A stretch of 17,233 bases of DNA, taken from contig NZ_JBKGYF010000033.1 of NCBI RefSeq assembly GCF_046546175.1, positions 1 through 17,233 of the forward strand. The letters are read 5' to 3'. Every line of letters begins with the position of its first letter. Position 1 is the first letter of the stretch. The stretch comes from Methanohalobium sp046546175 (GTDB lineage Archaea > Halobacteriota > Methanosarcinia > Methanosarcinales > Methanosarcinaceae). A model generated the notes under the pieces. The model had not been told where the DNA came from. It searched no databases and saw only the letters and a list, made by a program, of their open reading frames with translations. Made by a program: the position numbers and the translations under genes. Below are positions 7,289 to 16,015 of the stretch, piece by piece.

Positions 7289-9126
7289 AAAAATCCAAAT
7301 ATAATCATTTTCCAGTATCCGATTTCCTCCCCACAAACCTTGAAGATACACAAAAACACGGATGGAGCGAACTGGATATCATCATTATAACAGGTGATGC
7401 GTATGTAGATCATCCCGGATTTGGAACCGCCATCATCGGGCGAGTTCTGGAAGACGCGGGATTCCGGGTAGGAATCATTGCACAACCAGACTGGAATAAT
7501 ATGGATGACTTCAAAAAGCTTGGTAAACCCCGACTGTTTTTTGCTGTTACTGCTGGTAATACAGATTCCATGGTCAGTAACTACACATCCAGTTTGAAAC
7601 CACGCAGCAGCGATGTTTACTCACCCGGTGGAGAAAAAAATCACCGCCCTAACAGAGCAACTGTTGTTTATACAAACCAGATAAAAGAGGCATATCCAGA
7701 TAGCCCTATTGTAATTGGAGGAATAGAAGCCTCACTAAGACGTTTTGCCCAGTATGATTATTTGTCCAATAAGGTCCGAAAATCAATACTTGCAGATGCT
7801 CCAGCTGACATTCTGGTTTACGGAATGGGAGAACTTCAAACTGTAGAAATAGCCAGACAGATTGATAGTGGAAGGACAATTGATGAACTGCGAAATATCG
7901 ACGGAACGGTATGGAAACTGGCAGTTAAAAAATGGAAGAAACAAAAAGAGGACTATTTAAATAATTATGTTGAAATTCCATCCTACAGTGAAGTCTCTAC
8001 AAACAAGGAAGCATATGCCAGAGCCTTTAAAACGACATATCAGGAACAGGACTATATAAACGGAAAAGCAGTTGTTCAACCCCATCCAAAGACCATAATA
8101 GTCCAAAACAAACCAATGCGCCCTCTTACCCAGCAGGAACTCGACCGTGTATATGAATTACCGTTTACAAGGGAAGCTCATCCATCCTATAAGGAACCAG
8201 TTCCTGCCCTGGATACAGTAAAATTTTCCATAAACACACACAGAGGATGTTTCGGTAACTGTTCGTTCTGTGCCATAACCCAGCATCAGGGTCGTATAAT
8301 AACAAGCCGCAGTATAGATTCCATTGTAAGGGAAGCAGCTGGATTTACCAGACGACCGGATTTTAAAGGCACTATATCAGGTGTCGGTGGACCCAGTGCC
8401 AATATGTATGGCATGGAATGCAAAAAATGGAAAAGCAGCGGTGTATGCAAAGACAAATTCTGTCTCTACCCCAAACCCTGTCCATCCCTTGACACCAACC
8501 ACAACAAAAGTATTGAAATGCTAAGACAACTGCGACAGATACCAGGTGTTTCAAAGGTTCTTATAGGATACGGTATTCGCCATGACCTTGCACTACAGGA
8601 TGAGAAATACATGGAAGAACTGTGTGCCCATCATGTAGGAGGACAGCTCAAGGTTGCTCCTGAACATTTCTCCGATAGAGTAACAGACATCATGCGAAAA
8701 CCGGGAAAAGAGGTTTTTGAAGAATTTGCTGGTAAATTCAATGAAATTAACAAAAAACTAGGTAAAGAACAGTATCTTGTTAGTTTTTTGATTTCAGGTC
8801 ACCCTGACTGCAGGCTTGATGATATGATAGAACTGGCTGAATATATAAGGGATACTGGAAGATACACCGAACAGGTGCAGGATTTTACACCTACTCCTAT
8901 GACTGTTTCCACATGTATGTTCTATACCGGACTTGACCCTTTCACAGGCAAGAAAGTATATATTCCTGATTCTCCGAAAGAAAAACGCATCCATCGTGCA
9001 CTTCTTCAATACAAAAACCCGAAAAATCACAAACTTGTATATGAAGGTTTGAAAAAAGCCAATCGTATGGACCTAATTGGTAATGCTTGGAAATGCCTGA
9101 TATCCCGCAGAAAAAATAAAAAATGA
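7285..9126 (+). CDS. YgiQ family radical SAM protein
   Basis: This 613-residue protein has the architecture of the YgiQ (UPF0313) family. The N-terminal part resembles the family's B12-binding-like region and has the conserved segments GDAYVDHPGFG, VIGGIEASLRR and YGMGE. A radical SAM barrel follows, with the cluster motif CxxxCxxC at C322, C326 and C329 (RGCFGNCSFC). A further cysteine-rich stretch near residues 390-400 (CKDKFCLYPKPC) is usual for the family. The basic C-terminal tail is typical of it too. The reaction is unknown. The start overlaps the preceding hydrolase stop by 4 bp, and the gene ends 18 bp from the convergent GlcF-like gene. Confidence 0.92.
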   Translation: MKKSKYNHFPVSDFLPTNLEDTQKHGWSELDIIIITGDAYVDHPGFGTAIIGRVLEDAGFRVGIIAQPDWNNMDDFKKLGKPRLFFAVTAGNTDSMVSNYTSSLKPRSSDVYSPGGEKNHRPNRATVVYTNQIKEAYPDSPIVIGGIEASLRRFAQYDYLSNKVRKSILADAPADILVYGMGELQTVEIARQIDSGRTIDELRNIDGTVWKLAVKKWKKQKEDYLNNYVEIPSYSEVSTNKEAYARAFKTTYQEQDYINGKAVVQPHPKTIIVQNKPMRPLTQQELDRVYELPFTREAHPSYKEPVPALDTVKFSINTHRGCFGNCSFCAITQHQGRIITSRSIDSIVREAAGFTRRPDFKGTISGVGGPSANMYGMECKKWKSSGVCKDKFCLYPKPCPSLDTNHNKSIEMLRQLRQIPGVSKVLIGYGIRHDLALQDEKYMEELCAHHVGGQLKVAPEHFSDRVTDIMRKPGKEVFEEFAGKFNEINKKLGKEQYLVSFLISGHPDCRLDDMIELAEYIRDTGRYTEQVQDFTPTPMTVSTCMFYTGLDPFTGKKVYIPDSPKEKRIHRALLQYKNPKNHKLVYEGLKKANRMDLIGNAWKCLISRRKNKK

Positions 9127-9144
9127 ACTACCTGGGACTTAATT

Positions 9145-10221
9145 TCATTTCATGGCAAGTGCCACAAGTTCCACAATATCTATAACTGGTATGTTTTTAT
9201 TGCCCTGACTCAAATTTCTGCGACACAACGGACATGAGGTTACCACATAATCCACGCCTTCCGGAACTTCAGCCATTCGTTTTTCTGCGATGGAATGAGA
9301 AAGTTCAGGATATCCTGAAAGGACACCTCCACCTCCACCACAACATCTGGCATCTTCCCGTATTGTTTTCATTTCCTTTAGATTACAGATAGCCTTTATA
9401 ATCTTTCTAGGTGCTTCATATATCCCGTGTTTTCGACCTATATGACAGGGGTCATGGTAAGCAACTGTTATATCCAGTGGCTTCATATCCAGTTCATCTA
9501 TATGCTCAGCCAGAAATTCTACGACATGTTTTACTTCGAATTCATGAGGATAGTCATTCTTAAAGGTCGTATAACACCCTGCACATCCTGTAATAACTGT
9601 ATGAGCTCCGATTTTTTTTATCTGTTCTATATTTTTATCAATCACATCATCTGCTTCAAAACCTGTGCGAAGCAGAGGAGATCCACAGCAGTATTCATCT
9701 GGCAAAAGGGTAACATCGAATTTTTTCAATATATCAAATGTAGCTTTTGCAACCTCTGGATAACGATAGGCTTCAAGACATCCCACAAAAAATACATATT
9801 CTGCATGTTCTTTAAAATCTGCAGGCTCTTCACCCAACCACGAATATCTTCCTGATGTTTCTGCAAGGGTGTTTCCGTACCTGTTTACATTTTCCCTGAG
9901 TTTGGCCTGTTTATCCGTTATTCTATTTTTCAAAACAAGCTGATGTCTGGTCTCTTCCACAACATCGGGTGGCTTTGCTCCTGATGGGCAATTCTGTTCA
10001 CAAAGACCACATGTAGTACAGGTATTGATGCTTGTTTGTACATCAGAGTCAATATCCATACCTTGTGAGATTCCATGCGCCACAAGCATACGTCCACGGG
10101 CACCTGATGATTCCCAGCCGGTTTCTTCAAATACAGGACATACCGAACGGCAGGTACCGCACCGTACACATTTCAGTATAGACCTGAGGTAAGAGTCAGA
10201 TTTATCTTCGGATTCAGACAT
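9145..10221 (-). CDS. GlcF-like iron-sulfur protein with two CCG domains
   Basis: This 358-residue soluble electron carrier has two ferredoxin-type 4Fe-4S motifs (C18, C21, C24, C28 and C68, C71, C74, C78). Two CCG domains follow: C148, C178-C179, C213, C216, and C259, C293-C294, C330, C333. The CCG domain is shared with heterodisulfide reductase HdrD/HdrB, GlcF and LldE-type proteins. Next to a GlcD-like flavoprotein, the likely role is to accept electrons from oxidation of a 2-hydroxy acid such as D-lactate or glycolate. The final acceptor in a methanogen (methanophenazine, HdrDE or a ferredoxin) cannot be told. It starts 8 bp after the flavoprotein stop. It could be annotated as an HdrD-like subunit, but true HdrD sits beside hdrE. 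Confidence 0.88.
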   Translation of the reverse strand: MSESEDKSDSYLRSILKCVRCGTCRSVCPVFEETGWESSGARGRMLVAHGISQGMDIDSDVQTSINTCTTCGLCEQNCPSGAKPPDVVEETRHQLVLKNRITDKQAKLRENVNRYGNTLAETSGRYSWLGEEPADFKEHAEYVFFVGCLEAYRYPEVAKATFDILKKFDVTLLPDEYCCGSPLLRTGFEADDVIDKNIEQIKKIGAHTVITGCAGCYTTFKNDYPHEFEVKHVVEFLAEHIDELDMKPLDITVAYHDPCHIGRKHGIYEAPRKIIKAICNLKEMKTIREDARCCGGGGGVLSGYPELSHSIAEKRMAEVPEGVDYVVTSCPLCRRNLSQGNKNIPVIDIVELVALAMK

Positions 10222-10229
10222 GAGTTAAA

Positions 10230-11603
10230 TTACACCCCCATTTTTCCGGGGTTGAGTATATTCTTTGGGTCAAGAGCCTTTTTTATATTAATCATTACAT
10301 ACAGTGCTGGACCAAGTTCCAGTTCCAGATATTCAGAACGTGCTCCACCTATACCGTGTTCTGCACTGACTGTTCCACCCAGTTCAATAGCAGTCCGATG
10401 TATCTTGTCACCGGCTTTATTCAGACGATCCCACTGGCTATCATCCAGTACATCGATAGCCATACCGGTATGAAGGTTACCATCTCCGATATGTCCGTAG
10501 GTCATAATCGGAACATCGAATTCTTCTGATATCTCCTGGACTTTCTTGAGCATCTTGGGAATTTCCTTTATCGGAACACCTACATCCTCACCTACATACA
10601 CACGGGTACGGTTGGGGTCAAGTCTGGATATAGCAGCACCTACCAAACGCCTGGCCCTCCAGAGTTCTTCACTTTCCTGCTGGTTTGCTGCAGCTTTAAT
10701 ATTGGTTGCCAGTGATGAACAGGCGGATTCGATTAACTTTATACCCTCTTCAACCGCACTTTCTGTACCGTCGACCTCAAACATCAAAACAGTGCCTACA
10801 TCAGGTAAATTAAGATTTGAATCAAATGCGTTTAATGCTTCAATTGCTGTTCTGTCAAGTATTTCGCATGCTGATGGAACTATTCCTGATGAAAGTGTTT
10901 TAACTACAGCATTACCTGCAAGTTCGGAATTTTCAAATGACGCCAGTATCACAGAACGTGCTTTTGGAAGCGGTGCTACTTTCAGTACCGCCTTTGTGAT
11001 GATTCCAAGGGTTCCTTCAGAACCTACCATCAGACCTGTTAAATTGTAACCTGCAACTGTTTTTAAGGTTTTTGAACCTGTATTGATAACAGTTCCATCT
11101 GCCATGACAACTTCAAGGTTGAGTGCATAGCGGGACGTTGTACCATACTTGACCGAACGCATCCCGCTTCCATTGTTAGCGATTAATCCTCCAATGGTAC
11201 ACATGGCGGAACTGCCTGGGTCAGGAGGAAAGAAAAATCCGTATGGCTTTAATTTTTCATTGAGTTTGGCATGTACAACTCCAGGTTCCACTGTAACCTG
11301 CAGATTTTCGAGGTCTACATCAAATATCCGGTTCATGGATGACAGGTCAAGAACTATACCACCATTTAACGGAACCGCTCCACCTGCCAGACCGGTGCCT
11401 GCACCTCTTGAAGTTATCGGTACTTCGTTTTTGTTTGCAAGCTGTACTATCCTAGAAACCTGGTCTGTACTATCGGGACGTACTACATAATCTGGCATCC
11501 CTTTTATCTGGGATGCATCACATGAGTAACAATACAATTCTGGAAAAGAAGTACTTACCCGGTTTTTGCCTACAATCTCCTGTAGTTTTTCAATGAATTT
11601 CAT
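10230..11603 (-). CDS. FAD-linked oxidase, GlcD/D-lactate dehydrogenase-like
   Basis: This 457-residue flavoprotein has an N-terminal FAD-binding domain of the vanillyl-alcohol oxidase (PCMH) type, seen in RGAGTGLAGG (66-75) and CTIGGLIANNGSG (135-147). Its C-terminal FAD-oxidase domain carries HIGDGNLH (371-378) and SAEHGIG (413-419). It matches the GlcD/Dld group that oxidises D-lactate, glycolate or other 2-hydroxy acids to the oxoacid. Length is normal. It forms a two-gene operon with the downstream CCG-domain protein. The ATG at 11603 has no clear ribosome binding site, and an upstream TATA-like run near 11619-11631 predicts a leaderless or very short-leader message. The substrate is inferred from family only. 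Confidence 0.9.
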   Translation of the reverse strand: MKFIEKLQEIVGKNRVSTSFPELYCYSCDASQIKGMPDYVVRPDSTDQVSRIVQLANKNEVPITSRGAGTGLAGGAVPLNGGIVLDLSSMNRIFDVDLENLQVTVEPGVVHAKLNEKLKPYGFFFPPDPGSSAMCTIGGLIANNGSGMRSVKYGTTSRYALNLEVVMADGTVINTGSKTLKTVAGYNLTGLMVGSEGTLGIITKAVLKVAPLPKARSVILASFENSELAGNAVVKTLSSGIVPSACEILDRTAIEALNAFDSNLNLPDVGTVLMFEVDGTESAVEEGIKLIESACSSLATNIKAAANQQESEELWRARRLVGAAISRLDPNRTRVYVGEDVGVPIKEIPKMLKKVQEISEEFDVPIMTYGHIGDGNLHTGMAIDVLDDSQWDRLNKAGDKIHRTAIELGGTVSAEHGIGGARSEYLELELGPALYVMINIKKALDPKNILNPGKMGV

Positions 11604-11699
11604 ACAAAAACTCTAGGTATTAAATAAAATAAACAAACTTAAAAGTTACGGTAATACTGAACCAAAGATTTACATTCACAGATGAGGAATCAGAGATAC
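11604..11699. promoter_or_regulatory. Divergent promoter region between the GlcD-like gene and arcS
   Basis: This 96-bp spacer serves two divergent genes. For the minus-strand flavoprotein the TATA-like run is TTTATTTTATTTAA at about 11619-11632. For plus-strand arcS the best candidate is CTTAAAAG at 11638-11645, which predicts a start near 11668. That places the GAGG at 11684-11687 inside the arcS leader. The assignments are by eye. Confidence 0.4.
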
Positions 11700-13550
11700 A
11701 TGACAAAACATTTTGAAGTTGAACAACGAGACGGCAGAGCAAGAGTGGGCAAACTTATTCTCAACACAGTTATAAAAACTCCATGTATTATAAACATCGA
11801 AGATATTGAAAATACTGAAAAGTTACCCATCGTTGATGCAGGTTCAATATGGAAACAAGAACAAAGTATACAGGACAAGGATGAATTTAACCAGTTACGT
11901 CAGAAAGTTGGTAATAATACTCTTATAATTCTACCGCACCAGACCTATCCATACTCTGTACCTGCTGAAGTCATATCAAAAACTGCTGATTCTCTTGATT
12001 TTGAAAAAACCGGTGAAAAAGGTAGTGTTTTCCGGCAAGGCAGAAAGGTTGAAAATAATGACCTGTATATAATGGAGGGTGGCGGCAGTCTTGAAAATAA
12101 TCCCAGACAGTTATTTAATGCCCTGAAAAGGATGAAGGAAGAAATACCCCATGACACCGCTGTATATGTACCTAATATAGCCCTTCCTGAAAATCTTGCA
12201 ACGCTTGTATATCTTGGTGTCGATGTGCTGGACTATACCAGAGCAATACTATCTGCATACAGCGATATCTATTTGACCTCAGCAGGAAAATTTCATCTTA
12301 ATGACGTTACAGAGCTTCCATGCAGGTGTGAAACCTGTACCTCAGTAACCGTTGATGGACTTAAATCCATGGATACCAAAAATCGCGGAAAAACTCTTGA
12401 AAAACATAATAAAAACACACTTGATTCAGAACTATCCCTTGTACGTGAAAAAATACGAAATGGTAACCTGCGTGAATATGTGGAGGGACAATGCAGAACA
12501 AGACCCTGGTTAACAGCACTTTTGCGTATTGCCGACTTTGACCGTGTATATATAGAGGAGCAGTCACCCACAGTTCGCACCACTCAGCTTATTGCAAACA
12601 CCAGTGAATCACTGACACGTCCTGAAATAACCAGATTTGCTGAAAGGGTACAGAACAGATACACCTCTCCTGAAAAGGATATATTACTAATACTACCCTG
12701 TTCTGCCAGAAAACCCTATTCTACATCTAATTCACACCAGAAATTCATTAATTCTCTGGGAAAAAACAGGAAACATGTACATGAAGTTATCCTGACATCA
12801 CCCATGGGGGTTGTGCCGCGTGAGCTTGAACTTACATATCCGGCTGCGCATTATGATATTGCAGTGACGGGACACTGGGATGCAGATGAAAGGGAATGGG
12901 TGACCGATTGTCTTGTAAATTACCTTTCAAAACACAAATATCCATTCATAGTTGCACATGTGGATGGTGCATATCGTGAAGTATGTGATTCAGCCGCCAA
13001 GAAACTTGGATTAAATATCATATATACATGCGTAGATGGCGTAACATCAAAGGATTCCCTTGACAATCTTAAGGAAACAATCAAAAGAATAAGTGCTGAA
13101 TGTACATCCTGCTCAAAAGGGTCATCAAAACACGAACTAATGCGTACGATTGCTGACTACCAGTTCGGCAAAGGTACTGGGGATATACTTGTTCCGGAAG
13201 ACGCAACAATCAAAGCACCTTATCCGAAACATCAGATATATTTGAACAAAAAACAAATTGCTACTCTGGTGCCACAACACGGAACAATGTCCCTTACAAC
13301 CCATGGAGCTGAAATACTAATTTCTTCAAAAAACTATGTAGTTACAATAGGCAGCTTTGTTCCAAAAGGCTCGATACTTGCACCTGGAATTTTAGAGGCT
13401 GACCTCTCAATCAGACCGGGTGATGAAGTACTGATTTCAGGAGAGAATGCAATTGGTGTTGGCAGGGCATTGATGAGCGGTAAAGAAATGGAAGAATCCA
13501 CCAGAGGAGTAGCAGTCACACTCCGTCATGTAAAAAAAGTAAAACAGTAA
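11700..13550 (+). CDS. arcS: Archaeosine synthase ArcS (TgtA2)
   Basis: This protein converts preQ0 at position 15 of archaeal tRNA toward archaeosine (G+). It is a paralogue of archaeal tRNA-guanine transglycosylase. A TGT-like region comes first and keeps the zinc site CxCxxC (C214, C216, C219) with H242, counting from the ATG at 11682. The ArcS signature PC-x3-KPY-x2-S-x2-H follows (PCSARKPYSTSNSH, from about residue 339). The last 80 or so residues look like a PUA RNA-binding domain. The frame is open to 11682, but I prefer the ATG at 11700 (616 residues), because the GAGG at 11684-11687 is well placed for it and MTKHFEVEQRDG resembles the family start. Some archaeal ArcS proteins work with a radical SAM partner, RaSEA. 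The YgiQ-type gene nearby is a different family. Confidence 0.93.
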   Translation: MTKHFEVEQRDGRARVGKLILNTVIKTPCIINIEDIENTEKLPIVDAGSIWKQEQSIQDKDEFNQLRQKVGNNTLIILPHQTYPYSVPAEVISKTADSLDFEKTGEKGSVFRQGRKVENNDLYIMEGGGSLENNPRQLFNALKRMKEEIPHDTAVYVPNIALPENLATLVYLGVDVLDYTRAILSAYSDIYLTSAGKFHLNDVTELPCRCETCTSVTVDGLKSMDTKNRGKTLEKHNKNTLDSELSLVREKIRNGNLREYVEGQCRTRPWLTALLRIADFDRVYIEEQSPTVRTTQLIANTSESLTRPEITRFAERVQNRYTSPEKDILLILPCSARKPYSTSNSHQKFINSLGKNRKHVHEVILTSPMGVVPRELELTYPAAHYDIAVTGHWDADEREWVTDCLVNYLSKHKYPFIVAHVDGAYREVCDSAAKKLGLNIIYTCVDGVTSKDSLDNLKETIKRISAECTSCSKGSSKHELMRTIADYQFGKGTGDILVPEDATIKAPYPKHQIYLNKKQIATLVPQHGTMSLTTHGAEILISSKNYVVTIGSFVPKGSILAPGILEADLSIRPGDEVLISGENAIGVGRALMSGKEMEESTRGVAVTLRHVKKVKQ

Positions 13551-13612
13551 ACTGAACGAAGCAAACTTTACTCAAAACTCATTTCAATCAGAAATAGAGG
13601 ATATGAATATAA

Positions 13613-14104
13613 ATGATTCTTCGATACTTTGAACCTGAAGATTTTGAAGATGTCCTGGAAATTGAAATGGAAAATTTTAGTGAACACAACCCTTTCATCT
13701 ACATAAATTTTTATGAGATGAACAGAGATGGGTTCATAGTGGCAACCAATGGAAATAAAATAGCAGGATATGTCGTTGGCTATCAGATCTACGAAAATGA
13801 AGGACGTATTTTTACATTGGCTGTTAAAAAGAGACATTGGGGTAAAGGCATCGGTTCAGAACTTCTCAATGCGATATTAGGTATATTCCATAAAAACGGA
13901 CTTAAATATGCCAGTCTGGAAGTAAGGAAAAGTAATGTTCGTGCTCAAAAACTGTACAGTAGAATGGATTTTGTACCCTGCTGGGTTGAAAAAGGATATT
14001 ATTCAGATGGTGAGGACGGTGTAATCATGAAGAGCTATCTGCAACCCTCCTGCAATATGAACTCTAAAACTCATCCACGGGATTACAAGATAAACAATAA
14101 ATAA
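13613..14104 (+). CDS. GNAT family N-acetyltransferase, RimI-like
   Basis: This 163-residue single-domain acetyltransferase is probably cytosolic. The acetyl-CoA-binding motif A is RHWGKGIG at residues 74-81, followed by the LEVRKSN strand-loop (102-108) and the AQKLYSRMDF helix typical of RimI-type protein N-terminal acetyltransferases. The C-terminal 20 residues, after the catalytic fold, are polar and probably disordered. The start ATG at 13613 has GAGG at 13597-13600 upstream. It lies about 60 bp downstream of arcS on the same strand and may share its transcript. The substrate is unknown. N-terminal protein acetylation is the likeliest role from family. Confidence 0.85.
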   Translation: MILRYFEPEDFEDVLEIEMENFSEHNPFIYINFYEMNRDGFIVATNGNKIAGYVVGYQIYENEGRIFTLAVKKRHWGKGIGSELLNAILGIFHKNGLKYASLEVRKSNVRAQKLYSRMDFVPCWVEKGYYSDGEDGVIMKSYLQPSCNMNSKTHPRDYKINNK

Positions 14105-14129
14105 AAATCAGAGTCCATTTATATATGCT

Positions 14130-14414
14130 TTAATTATCCTGGATCACCTTACTTCCTGTCCTTGCCGCAAGTTCCTGCATCCGTTCGGAAGTCCTTCCAC
14201 CTCCTATATTTTCATCTTCTGAAATTATTTTTGCTATATCATTTCCAAGAACAAATATTGCATGTTTGTGTTCTGCCTTGCTGCGGTGAACGTGCACTGG
14301 ACTGATGGACAGTGACTTATATTCGTTGAAATCACATTCAACACCCTGACATTCAAAATACCGTTTCAATTGAGCCATCAGTGTATGCAACTGTATTAAT
14401 TCATCTTTGTGCAT
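14130..14414 (-). CDS. UPF0058 family protein
   Basis: This small protein of 94 residues starts MHKDELIQLHTLMAQLKRYFE, the characteristic opening of the archaeal UPF0058 family, whose function is unknown. The sequence is mostly helical and charged, with a conserved HVHRSKAEHKHAIFVLG segment in the middle. The frame is open to a TTG at 14423, but the ATG at 14414 matches the family start and has AAGGT at a suitable distance upstream. No transmembrane segment or signal is visible. It converges on the acetyltransferase gene with about 25 bp between the stops. It lies downstream of dnaG on the same strand but probably has its own promoter near 14457-14466. Confidence 0.85.
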   Translation of the reverse strand: MHKDELIQLHTLMAQLKRYFECQGVECDFNEYKSLSISPVHVHRSKAEHKHAIFVLGNDIAKIISEDENIGGGRTSERMQELAARTGSKVIQDN

Positions 14415-14456
14415 ATTGACCAACCTTTGTCAAATCATACTGTTTTTATACGAACA

Positions 14457-14466
14457 TTAATATACT
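14457..14466 (-). promoter_or_regulatory. Candidate TATA box for the UPF0058 gene
   Basis: On the minus strand the stretch contains GTATATTAA, about 48 bp upstream of the ATG at 14414. A start about 26 bp downstream leaves a leader that includes the AAGGT ribosome binding site. A second TATA-like run at 14442-14450 would exclude that site. Confidence 0.35.
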
Positions 14467-14556
14467 CGATAACAATTAATTAGGCTTTAAATAAAGTCAT
14501 TATTAACGGAAAGTTCTTTCCTCTATGATTTATAAGTAATTTTTTATTTATTGTTT

Positions 14557-14568
14557 ATGATTAATCAT
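14557..14568. repeat. Perfect 12-bp palindrome between dnaG and the UPF0058 gene
   Basis: ATGATTAATCAT is its own reverse complement. It lies between the dnaG stop region and the UPF0058 promoter. It could be an operator for a dimeric regulator, but short AT-rich palindromes also occur by chance. Confidence 0.4.
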
Positions 14569-14578
14569 GTTAGATACA

Positions 14579-14594
14579 GTTAAAAATAAAAAAA
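14579..14594 (-). terminator. T-rich terminator of dnaG
   Basis: Directly after the dnaG TAA, the minus strand reads a run of seven T, then A, then five T. Oligo-T tracts without a strong hairpin are the usual archaeal intrinsic termination signal. Confidence 0.6.
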
Positions 14595-15944
14595 TTAATA
14601 GTAATCGTTCTCAGTATAAAGGTTAATCTCTACAGGAATTTTTGTTAAATTCCCCAGTTTTACACCGATAAGATTTTTTATGCCCCTTTCTGAAGAAACA
14701 TCAAGTATTCTCTGAGTTATTACTCCGTCAAAAACTATGCTTGTTATTTCACCGTTATAGTTTTTCAATTTATTAACAAGATCTCTGACCGCTGTTTCTT
14801 CCACAACGTTTTCCTCTGAATCAAGAAGACGCGCATCCAGAGTTCCAGATAGCGCATCTATATGTGGCTTAAATTTATACTGTGTAGTTTGCTCTTCAAT
14901 TTCAGTGGATTCTTCAGATATTTCAAATTCCTCAGTAAATCCTTCCTGAAGTTTTTCCTGTGGTGCAACATCATCTGCCTTATCCTGCTTTTTAGGCTTC
15001 AATCTGGGTGATTTTTGCAATTCCTGCGACCTATTTTCCTTGCGTTTTGACAATCTTGGTACTTTTCCGACCTTGGATGAATCGACAGATTTTGAAGTAT
15101 AGGTATCTATAGCCTGTTCAATTGGAACTTTCTGCTGCAAAGCTCTCATAACTTCCCTATGCACAAGGTCTTCAACACTCTTACCTTCCGGTGCTCTGGC
15201 AACATAATCGATATTTGCAACCTGTAAAAGTTCTTTTATTATTAACACTCCGCCACGGTCACCATCTGTAAACGCAGTGACGTTCTTCTTTTTTGTAAGT
15301 TCAGCGATTTCTGGTGGAATATTTGTACCACCCACACAGATGGTATTCTTTATACCATAGCGAAGAAGATTCAATACATCAGCACGACCTTCTACAAGGA
15401 TTATTTCGTCAGAATCAAAAACCTCTGGACCACATGGGACTTTATTTTTACCATAATATTCCATCTCATGGATGCGCAGGGATTCCCGTACCTCATCTGC
15501 GATTTCCTGAGATTCAGGGAGATCATCATCAAACATTGAAGCATAAATCATCCTAGCTCTTTCAACAATATTTTTTCTTTTTGTAGCCCTTATATCTTCG
15601 ATTTTACTTACCTCAATTTTAGCACTGCATGGACCCACTCTGTCTATAGTTTCAAGAGCAGCTGCTAGTATAGAAGTTTCAACCCTGTCAAGACTGGACG
15701 GTATCAAAATGGTTCCTTTGGATTTGCCGCCCTTTCCGTTAATTAAAACCTCGATTCTGCCTATTCTACCGGTTTTTTGAAGGTCACGCAGATCAAGGTC
15801 TTTTCCGAGCAACCCTTCAGTTTGTCCAAAAATTGCCCCTACTATATCAGGACGCTCAATTATCCCATTTGCGCTGATTTTTGAGTGGATAATATATTTT
15901 GTGGTATCTGTTGGTTGATTTTGATTATGGTTCTGATTTTGCAT
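14595..15944 (-). CDS. dnaG: Archaeal DnaG primase-like protein
   Basis: This 449-residue protein is the archaeal form of DnaG, which has primase-type activity in vitro and is a stable partner of the archaeal exosome. After a Gln/Asn-rich start (MQNQNHNQNQ), the conserved region includes ERPDIVGAIFGQTEGLLG. The TOPRIM domain follows, with E185 in LVEGRADV and the DxD pair D227 and D229 in FTDGDRGG. Residues 290-345 form a charged, low-complexity linker, basic then strongly acidic, before a conserved C-terminal domain. The acidic stretch fits a halophilic or salt-tolerant host. The ATG at 15944 has GGAG about 8 bp upstream. It has its own promoter and T-rich terminator, and a repeat-rich region of nearly 0.9 kb lies upstream. 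Confidence 0.95.
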   Translation of the reverse strand: MQNQNHNQNQPTDTTKYIIHSKISANGIIERPDIVGAIFGQTEGLLGKDLDLRDLQKTGRIGRIEVLINGKGGKSKGTILIPSSLDRVETSILAAALETIDRVGPCSAKIEVSKIEDIRATKRKNIVERARMIYASMFDDDLPESQEIADEVRESLRIHEMEYYGKNKVPCGPEVFDSDEIILVEGRADVLNLLRYGIKNTICVGGTNIPPEIAELTKKKNVTAFTDGDRGGVLIIKELLQVANIDYVARAPEGKSVEDLVHREVMRALQQKVPIEQAIDTYTSKSVDSSKVGKVPRLSKRKENRSQELQKSPRLKPKKQDKADDVAPQEKLQEGFTEEFEISEESTEIEEQTTQYKFKPHIDALSGTLDARLLDSEENVVEETAVRDLVNKLKNYNGEITSIVFDGVITQRILDVSSERGIKNLIGVKLGNLTKIPVEINLYTENDYY

Positions 15945-16015
15945 TTGAACTTCTCCATATAGCTGTTATAGATATCAAATATAAATTATCCAAGACAAAA
16001 TAGCAAAATCAGAAC
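15930..16015. repeat. Perfect 13-bp inverted repeat flanking the dnaG start and promoter
   Basis: GTTCTGATTTTGC at 15930-15942 lies in the first dnaG codons, and its exact reverse complement GCAAAATCAGAAC is at 16003-16015, upstream of the promoter. The two arms are 60 bp apart. The outer arm lies upstream of the predicted transcription start, so the pair would act in DNA and not in the usual dnaG message. Confidence 0.6.

Noticed and set aside
9145..10221. Heterodisulfide reductase subunit HdrD
   Set aside because: The CCG domains are shared, but the partner is a GlcD-like flavoprotein and no hdrE cytochrome gene is adjacent.
10546..11049. Plus-strand frame of 167 codons inside the GlcD-like gene
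   Set aside because: It mirrors a well-conserved flavoprotein on the other strand and has no recognisable motifs or ribosome binding site.
11700..13550. Canonical tRNA-guanine transglycosylase TgtA
   Set aside because: The PC-x3-KPY-x2-S-x2-H motif identifies the ArcS/TgtA2 paralogue.
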